DNA of 64,000 bases from an uncultured Bacteroidales bacterium (GTDB lineage Bacteria > Bacteroidota > Bacteroidia > Bacteroidales > Bacteroidaceae), in NCBI GenBank assembly GCA_902801425.1, contig CADCIQ010000008.1, positions 1 to 64,000 of the forward strand, read 5' to 3'. The notes beneath the pieces are model-generated. The model searched no databases. It saw only the letters and a program-made list of their open reading frames with translations, and was not told the origin of the DNA. This document shows, piece by piece, positions 58,879-64,000 of this stretch. Both the position numbers and the translations under genes were made by a program. Position 1 is the first letter of the stretch; each line of letters starts with the position of its first letter.

Positions 58879-59355
58879 TCAAAAGAAGTTCTCTCCATCG
58901 TTTGTCATCTTGGAAATCTTCCATGCAATGGTACTACAGCCCTCTTCTATACGCTGGAGTACGTATGTATACATGTAGCCGGTATCTCCTGAAGGGTCAG
59001 GCAAACCTGTTCTTTCTTCAAAACATATCTCGTTAAAAAGACAGATGCGATTCCAGCGCACGTATGGTAGCCGCTTCTGCACCTCCACCACGTGGAAGTG
59101 TTCCATGCAAATGATGTAGTCTGCAGAATCAAGCATCGGCTGAGAGATAAACTTAGACTTGCCCTTAAGTTCATAACCAGCCTTCTGAGCGTATGAGACT
59201 AGCATACTATCTCTAGGCTCACCAGCATAATCATGTACCCCACCGGAATCTACTTCTACCCCGTCTATTCCTCTCTCTCTTAACTTCTGTTTCAGGACTA
59301 CCTCACAAAGAGCACTCCTACAGATGTTTGCGCTACATACAAAAAGTATTTTCAT
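58879..59355 (-). CDS. Low-molecular-weight protein tyrosine phosphatase
   Basis: A 158-residue protein with the signature loop CSANICRS (Cys7 nucleophile, Arg13) and the general acid Asp120 in LPDPSGDT. Related enzymes act on tyrosine kinases of capsule and polysaccharide export. No bacterial tyrosine kinase is encoded in the window, so its target here is open; it might act on the Ser/Thr-kinase island. In an operon with PP2C, 63 bases upstream of it. Confidence 0.95.
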   Translation of the reverse strand: MKILFVCSANICRSALCEVVLKQKLRERGIDGVEVDSGGVHDYAGEPRDSMLVSYAQKAGYELKGKSKFISQPMLDSADYIICMEHFHVVEVQKRLPYVRWNRICLFNEICFEERTGLPDPSGDTGYMYTYVLQRIEEGCSTIAWKISKMTNDGENFF

Positions 59356-59366
59356 AGTTCATACAT

Positions 59367-60239
59367 TTAGTCAAGCCAAATAACACTATCATTAATCTCC
59401 TGCCTATATAATGACCATAGTCTCTTTTCAATTAATGAATCAACGGCAGGATAACCTTTTATATAGATGGTTTCAAGAACCCATCGAGCTTCTCGTCTAC
59501 CAAGACAAGCATAGTCACTGGCTTTCAGATAATACTCTCGTGCCAAAGGAATGTCGATAGCACTGTCATTGGGAATCTTTGCATAGTGGTCACCCAAAAG
59601 GCGGTAGGCCATCGGGAAACGGTCTGCTATCTTCAAAAGGGTTTCTGGTTTTATGTCTCCCCCATATTCTTCACCTCCTGCAATGATGTCCTTGAAAACA
59701 TCGGCAATGACACTACCACCCAGAATACTCTTATCGCAGAAAGCTATAGCTTCGTCTTTGTTGCCTTTCTTCCATGATACGACTGCCTGCATGAGGATTC
59801 CTTCAGGAATACCCATATCCAGCAGCTCTTTAGACTTTGACAATATGGAGTCTTCGCTCTCTGTATGGTTAAGCATATCTAATGCTTGAAAAGCGATTTT
59901 TAATACATCGCTGTCAGAGACATTCATGAACAGGGCGTTCATGTTAGGAATAGCCATATACTCCTCTGCCATTAATCCCATCGTCATTACATTGAGAAGA
60001 TTCGGCTTCCCAAACATACCGTCAAGCTGATACTGTGCCATCTTCACGTAAGCATCTCCTATACCGAACCGTTCCTGTTCATAGTAATACTCCACACTAT
60101 CTGATGCTATTTCATTCAAATGCGGAGCAGCCTCCTGCAGCGCAACTCTCTCTGCATCGGTAGACAACACTTGTTCTCTACAACTCGTGACAAGAACTAT
60201 TATAAAGACCAGTATTGTAACCCAACCTCTGTAATACAT
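59367..60239 (-). CDS. Sel1-like lipoprotein, paralog of the one at 32342
   Basis: A 290-residue lipoprotein (lipobox VTSC, Cys20). Helical repeats include FGIGDAYVKMAQYQLDGMFG (like GDGQAYVKLADCYRDGKGVK in the protein at 32342), SKELLDMGIPEGILMQAVVS, and MAYRLLGDHYAKIPND (like WACNLLGDICSDKENV). The same order of units over the whole length argues for paralogy. It is probably a scaffold on the inner face of the outer membrane. Confidence 0.85.
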   Translation of the reverse strand: MYYRGWVTILVFIIVLVTSCREQVLSTDAERVALQEAAPHLNEIASDSVEYYYEQERFGIGDAYVKMAQYQLDGMFGKPNLLNVMTMGLMAEEYMAIPNMNALFMNVSDSDVLKIAFQALDMLNHTESEDSILSKSKELLDMGIPEGILMQAVVSWKKGNKDEAIAFCDKSILGGSVIADVFKDIIAGGEEYGGDIKPETLLKIADRFPMAYRLLGDHYAKIPNDSAIDIPLAREYYLKASDYACLGRREARWVLETIYIKGYPAVDSLIEKRLWSLYRQEINDSVIWLD

Positions 60240-60250
60240 ACTAGTACTTA

Positions 60251-60670
60251 TTAGTGATTACGGTATTGGGCTTTGCAGTTGACACATTTATCAGAAAGCA
60301 CAATCTGGTAAGATCCAGTTTTGGAGGTCTCGAAATGCGTCGAGCGAAGGTAGCACTTCTTGGATTTGTCCTCCAAGTGATAAACAGGGGAGTTGGATTT
60401 GAATGAGATGTTACTCTGGGGGCTTGCAACAACTCCACCTCCACCACAGTTTGCGCAAAAAACAGCACCTGTGCCCCAACATCCTGCGCAACGATAACTC
60501 ATAGTCTGCCATCCCCAATATGGGTTGAAGTAGTTCTGAAACACAACTCCATTACCTCCGCATACTCGGCAAATGAGTTTGCCATACCCATTGCACACAC
60601 TGCACTTTGTCTGTGAAAAGGATACTGTGGCTACAAACAATGCCACCAAGATCAAAAATAACTTCTTCAT
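60251..60670 (-). CDS. Secreted DnaJ-type zinc-finger protein
   Basis: A 139-residue protein with a signal peptide (MKKLFLILVALFVATVSFSQ). The mature part begins with four Cys pairs: CSVCNGYG, CRVCGGNG, CAGCWGTG, CANCGGGG. This is a full DnaJ-style zinc-finger core, but it is exported and has no J domain. A pair of later cysteines (CVNCKA) is near the end. A metal-binding or unfolded-protein-binding role in the periplasm is plausible. It precedes the Sel1 lipoprotein by 11 bases. Confidence 0.88.
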   Translation of the reverse strand: MKKLFLILVALFVATVSFSQTKCSVCNGYGKLICRVCGGNGVVFQNYFNPYWGWQTMSYRCAGCWGTGAVFCANCGGGGVVASPQSNISFKSNSPVYHLEDKSKKCYLRSTHFETSKTGSYQIVLSDKCVNCKAQYRNH

Positions 60671-60735
60671 GATTTCTAATCCCGAAATGACTGTCGGGGC
60701 AGTTCTAATGTTATTACTCTGTTGGCTTATTGGAA

Positions 60736-60768
60736 GGAATATCCCCTGCTCAGGTTCGGGGATATTCC
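60736..60768 (-). terminator. Stem-loop after the BACON lipoprotein gene
   Basis: GGAATATCCCC (60736-60746) and GGGGATATTCC (60758-60768) form a perfect 11-bp stem with an 11-base loop. The T-run after it on the minus strand is weak, so it might only reduce transcription into the downstream genes. Confidence 0.65.
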
Positions 60769-60784
60769 ACTTAAAGTCTTAGTA

Positions 60785-62197
60785 CTACTTGATGTTGAAC
60801 AGCTGATACTGGTCAGGGGTGAGCTTACAACCACTGTGATCTATAGATGCGAGCTGCTTTATCATTGCATGAGATGATGCGGATTCTATGCCTTGCGCCC
60901 TTGTCGTGGCAGATGAGGACACCTCACATCCCTTCCAAGTAATTTTGCCGGCCCAAGTTCCATTAGAGGTCTTTCCACGGGTCCACACCGCTATCATGTT
61001 TCCACAGCGTACCTGTCGCCAGTCACCTCCATTGAAGTATTCCGTGGACTTATTACGGCGAATGGCGTCTTCGAGCCACCAGGCCTGTAGCACATCTGAG
61101 GCAAGAGCGATGTCTCGATTCTCAGTCGTAATCATCCAGTATGAGTAGCATGTGGCACTCTTGGTAATACTCCACTCCCAGTAAGAACCATTGCATTCCA
61201 AGTCACTAATCCATCCACAAGGTTCATTGACCTCTTCCTTGCAGGTCTTCACCTCGGTTGACAGCAGGTCACCCCGCTTTCCTTCCATGTCGTAAGCCAA
61301 TGTATAGATAATATACTTCGTGTTAGGCTTCAAGTCTGAAAAGTCTGCCACTTCATCATCAGACGGGAGATGACGCTGGAATTCGCGTTGCAAAGTCGAA
61401 ATGATTTCTGGGTTGGTCATAATACCTGCACGGGAAGCCTCCATATAGCCTCGATAGTAATGGGCCACATTGCTGGCACGACTATAGTCCATATCGAATG
61501 CGATGCCGTTAGACAAAATGGTAATGTGGTTAGGTGTTACCTGACAGTTGGACATCACCCCACCGTACTGTTTAACCGAAATCTGTACTTCCTCGTCAAT
61601 GGTTCCAATAATAACTTTCCCTGTACGGTCTGCAGATGTCTTGTTGGCAGAAAGTGTCGTGAACGAAATCGACTTACTTCCATTCCCACCAGACAAGGAG
61701 GCACGAAGCCAATCTGGAGTGCTCCTTACCTGCCAGTCGCCATTGGACATTACAGATAAGATGTTGTAAGCACCTTCATTGGCTGAAAAATTCAACTCCG
61801 TATCACTGCATGATACTGTCACTAGAGAAGTTTGCTGAGAAACCTTGACCTCTGCCTTTTTCTTGAAATCGTTCAAAGCAAAGACTGTGAGCAGGCACTC
61901 ACGCGTCTCTTTGGTACGATTTGCGTCAACCTGAATAGTGAGCTTGTTGCCGTTACCGTCACGGCTAACATGCAGCCAGTCCTCATCCATAGTATAGGCC
62001 CAATCTTCTTGAGAAGATACCTTCACTGTCTTGGTATCCTCACCAGCCTTGAAATCCAAGTAGTGCTTATCAACATCTACTTCAGGGTAATACGACGTGC
62101 TAACTGTGATCTCGTCCTTCTGGCAAGAGAACAGAATCACACACAGTGTCATAATGGTTGCCATCGAAAAGAGGCTCTTCAAAATGTTCTGTTTCAT
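60785..62197 (-). CDS. BACON-domain surface lipoprotein
   Basis: A 470-residue lipoprotein (lipobox LFSC, Cys25) with QKDE directly after the cysteine, a good match to the K(D/E)2-type surface-export signal of Bacteroidetes. Two BACON domains follow (about 40-125 with SQEDWAYTMDEDWLHVSRDG, and about 128-212 with SNGDWQVRSTPDWLRASLSG). A fibronectin-like part (FSDLKPNTKYIIYTLAYDME) and a C-terminal domain rich in Trp and Cys come next. Probably a surface-exposed ligand-binding protein of this operon. Confidence 0.88.
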   Translation of the reverse strand: MKQNILKSLFSMATIMTLCVILFSCQKDEITVSTSYYPEVDVDKHYLDFKAGEDTKTVKVSSQEDWAYTMDEDWLHVSRDGNGNKLTIQVDANRTKETRECLLTVFALNDFKKKAEVKVSQQTSLVTVSCSDTELNFSANEGAYNILSVMSNGDWQVRSTPDWLRASLSGGNGSKSISFTTLSANKTSADRTGKVIIGTIDEEVQISVKQYGGVMSNCQVTPNHITILSNGIAFDMDYSRASNVAHYYRGYMEASRAGIMTNPEIISTLQREFQRHLPSDDEVADFSDLKPNTKYIIYTLAYDMEGKRGDLLSTEVKTCKEEVNEPCGWISDLECNGSYWEWSITKSATCYSYWMITTENRDIALASDVLQAWWLEDAIRRNKSTEYFNGGDWRQVRCGNMIAVWTRGKTSNGTWAGKITWKGCEVSSSATTRAQGIESASSHAMIKQLASIDHSGCKLTPDQYQLFNIK

Positions 62198-62294
62198 ACT
62201 GTTTCTTTTTTTGTTGTTGCTTATTGGGTTATTTATCTCTTACACTTTTAATAGATGCCGCCAATAACAAGAAACTATCAAATTCGGTATAAAA

Positions 62295-63404
62295 TTATTC
62301 TTTGGACATCAGACCAGAGAGGATGGCACTGATACCTGCATTCCGTTTCTTGCGCTCACTCTCAAAGAGGAGTTTATCGGGCATTCCATTCGCGAACAGA
62401 GGAGCATCCTCCTTGCGTCCCATGGTGATGTTGATATTGAGACGGCAGCGGTCCTTGAAGCGAACAGTGGCTGCATAACGATAGCAGAAACGTTCAAGTT
62501 CAAGGGAGCGTTCAGTAAGCCCCGATACCCAACCGATATGGTTGTAGTACTCTATCTCGTTGTGAAGGACAAACTCACCGACTGCTTCTGCGATGGTGGA
62601 ATAACGTGAAAGCAACATGGGGTGGGCATCCGTAAGTGCCTTTAGGGGCTTCAGCTTCGGTTCAGTCTGCTTCATTAGGTCGTATGCGAGGTCATAGTGT
62701 GCCTGAACATTACGGCACTCAGATGACTGAGCCACATTGAGCGCTTGTTCAATCTTGGCAATAAGCAAGGTGGCCTTGGCCTCCGTCCACAGATCATCGA
62801 TATGACTGATGCCTGAACGCTTCACTGCCTTATCCCACCACCAGCAATCACCATCGGAAGCCACAACTATCTCTTCGAGAAACATGGGCAACAGCTTGTC
62901 GGGCGTGATGACATTGAATCCGTTGGTGATGGTCTGGATAAGTTCTGAGCCGTAATGCTCATACAGGTGCGAAGCAACCTGGATCGCTTTGGAATATGAG
63001 CGAGGATCCTTCAGAAGACAGCATACCAACTGGTTCTGCAGAGCGGGCATGTTCTGTTCACCATCCTCCCATACTTTCCTAGCTTTCAGCAGGTCTCCCG
63101 TCTGACGGAGAACCGCAAGTGCATGGGCATCAGTCTCTGTGAGGTTCATAAACCAGAACAAACCATAGCGCAAACGGTCAACAGGAACGCTCAACGATGA
63201 CATGTACGACAGTAATGAAGACTGGCTACGGTCAGCCTTTGCTCCAAAGACGATGTCCAAGTCCATGGGAAACAAAACGGACTTGCCAATAGCAGCATAC
63301 ACCTTCATGCGGCTGTTGTTGGACGATAGGACGGTAGAGGAGTCGTTGGTGGCGACTCCCATACCTCTAAAAGGATTGTTCTGGATGTAATCTTTGATTT
63401 TCAT
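62295..63404 (-). CDS. Helical protein with NPFRxxG N-terminus, possible chaperone partner
   Basis: A 369-residue soluble protein. The start MKIKDYIQNNPFRGMGVATN followed by NNSRMKVYAAIGKSVLFPMD resembles the opening of Bacteroidales proteins that, by recollection, are encoded next to Hsp70-like genes. The middle is helical and TPR-like (DLLKARKVWEDGEQNMPALQ). The C-terminal section is RFKDRCRLNINITMGRKEDA. No enzyme motif. It follows the partial gene at the window edge by 20 bases. Confidence 0.72.
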   Translation of the reverse strand: MKIKDYIQNNPFRGMGVATNDSSTVLSSNNSRMKVYAAIGKSVLFPMDLDIVFGAKADRSQSSLLSYMSSLSVPVDRLRYGLFWFMNLTETDAHALAVLRQTGDLLKARKVWEDGEQNMPALQNQLVCCLLKDPRSYSKAIQVASHLYEHYGSELIQTITNGFNVITPDKLLPMFLEEIVVASDGDCWWWDKAVKRSGISHIDDLWTEAKATLLIAKIEQALNVAQSSECRNVQAHYDLAYDLMKQTEPKLKPLKALTDAHPMLLSRYSTIAEAVGEFVLHNEIEYYNHIGWVSGLTERSLELERFCYRYAATVRFKDRCRLNINITMGRKEDAPLFANGMPDKLLFESERKKRNAGISAILSGLMSKE

Positions 63405-63424
63405 ACTTCTTTTTATATATTAGT

Positions 63425-64000
63425 TTATCCGAGCAGGCCCTCAGCCTCACGGATTTCTTCCATGCTCTCCTTGACACTGAGGATACGACGGAAGGCCTTC
63501 ATCATCTCTTCCTTGGTGAATTCCTTGTCAATCAGCACAAGGGCCTGGTCTATGCACCAGCGAGCATGCTCCTTATCTGACCACGCTACGTTTTCAAAGT
63601 TGTGGTCGTACCACTTGATAATGCTCGGAATCCGAGTTTTCCATCTCAGGTCAAGCCCAAGAAATTCCACCTCCTCGAGAATCTTCTTAGCAGCAGCCAC
63701 ATCATGGTTCTCCCTGGCACTCTCAATGTACACCTCCAGATAGTGGAAGGCATACTTGCTGTGGTCATCGCCCTTGTTGCCCACAGCCAACTTCAGCAAA
63801 GCCATCTCCTTCTCTACCTTACGGATGATACGCTCCCATGCCGTGTCGCACTCCAGACGATAGATGTCGCGAAGCAGTTCCTTATACTGCTCTACAATGG
63901 CCTTCGCTTCTGTATGACGGTGACTGTTCTTTATGGCATAGAGCCGGTTCTTCAGAACTTCGACAGCCACGTTCTCTGACTCCAGCATATTAAGTGTCTG
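63425..64000 (-). CDS. 3' part of a longer gene, possibly an Hsp70-like protein (partial)
   Basis: The frame is open to the window edge: before the first in-window Met (63988) it reads QTLN without a stop, so the true start is probably outside. The visible 191 residues are helical and charged (SENVAVEVLKNRLYAIKNS, AIVEQYKELLRDIYRLECD, WERIIRKVEKEMALLKLAVG). This looks like the C-terminal helical region of an Hsp70-family or related chaperone, but no ATPase part is visible. It would head the operon that contains DnaJ-type zinc-finger and NPFR proteins. Confidence 0.6.
   Translation of the reverse strand, partial: QTLNMLESENVAVEVLKNRLYAIKNSHRHTEAKAIVEQYKELLRDIYRLECDTAWERIIRKVEKEMALLKLAVGNKGDDHSKYAFHYLEVYIESARENHDVAAAKKILEEVEFLGLDLRWKTRIPSIIKWYDHNFENVAWSDKEHARWCIDQALVLIDKEFTKEEMMKAFRRILSVKESMEEIREAEGLLG

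Noticed and set aside
1..64000. tRNA, rRNA, riboswitch, insertion sequence, prophage or integrase features
   Set aside because: None was seen on reading both strands; covariance-model searches would be needed to exclude small RNAs.

Overview
The window looks like a chromosome segment of a Bacteroidales bacterium, most likely Prevotella or a close relative. The signs are Bacteroidetes-type promoters (TAnnTTTG with an upstream TTTG), a C10 (streptopain-like) peptidase with a short C-terminal DLQGRR..GVYI tail, BACON-domain lipoproteins, lipoboxes followed by acidic residues, a LytS/LytTR pair with periplasmic TPRs, and an AsnB and CarB of Bacteroidales flavour. No tRNA, rRNA, CRISPR array, transposase or phage gene was seen. 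Family assignments come from reading motifs by eye; no database search was possible.

Layout. (1) 1-3490, plus strand: a half-length carB and asnB, with a small hairpin-bearing in-frame insertion in asnB. (2) 3582-7733: a C10 peptidase with a 56-codon gene just downstream, and two small genes. (3) 7833-26240, minus strand: a 16-gene run with tiny gaps, a promoter at its head (26316-26347) and a terminator at its end (7750-7803). It encodes three Ser/Thr kinases, two PP2C phosphatases, four FHA proteins (one fused to a trypsin-like protease), BACON proteins, an outer-membrane barrel and lipoproteins. This is a complete write/erase/read phospho-signalling system that crosses the inner membrane. 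(4) 26541-29193, plus: a LytS-type sensor kinase with a frameshifted end and its LytTR regulator. (5) 29251-31395, minus: a PrsW-like protease and a DUF234-type ATPase with an operator-like inverted repeat. (6) 31602-37260, minus: a reduced RelA/SpoT homolog leading a set of lipoproteins, one a degenerate penicillin-binding transpeptidase. (7) 37419-44714, minus: a 10-gene run headed by a sigma-like protein and a pseudokinase-AAA+ fusion. (8) 44904-56641, minus: a 19-gene run with two HExxH proteins, a Sel1-CbbX-type AAA+ ATPase, DnaJ-type zinc-finger proteins, three tandem small paralogs and two small GTPases. (9) 57192-64000, minus: DUF445, a third PP2C, a low-molecular-weight tyrosine phosphatase, a Sel1-like lipoprotein, a secreted DnaJ-type zinc-finger protein, a BACON lipoprotein and the 3' end of a larger gene that leaves the window.

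How the parts may fit. Loci 3, 6, 7, 8 and 9 share unusual parts: kinase folds, PP2C, DnaJ-type zinc fingers without J domains, Sel1-type lipoproteins, BACON domains and AAA+ ATPases. All run in the same direction over about 56 kb, broken only by the LytS/LytTR and PrsW/ATPase inserts. The inference is one large envelope-linked signalling and quality-control island. The most novel parts are the pseudokinase-AAA+ fusion, the FHA-FHA-TM-protease, and the GTPase/tandem-paralog/CbbX block. Whether the island serves envelope stress, immunity or community behaviour cannot be decided from sequence.
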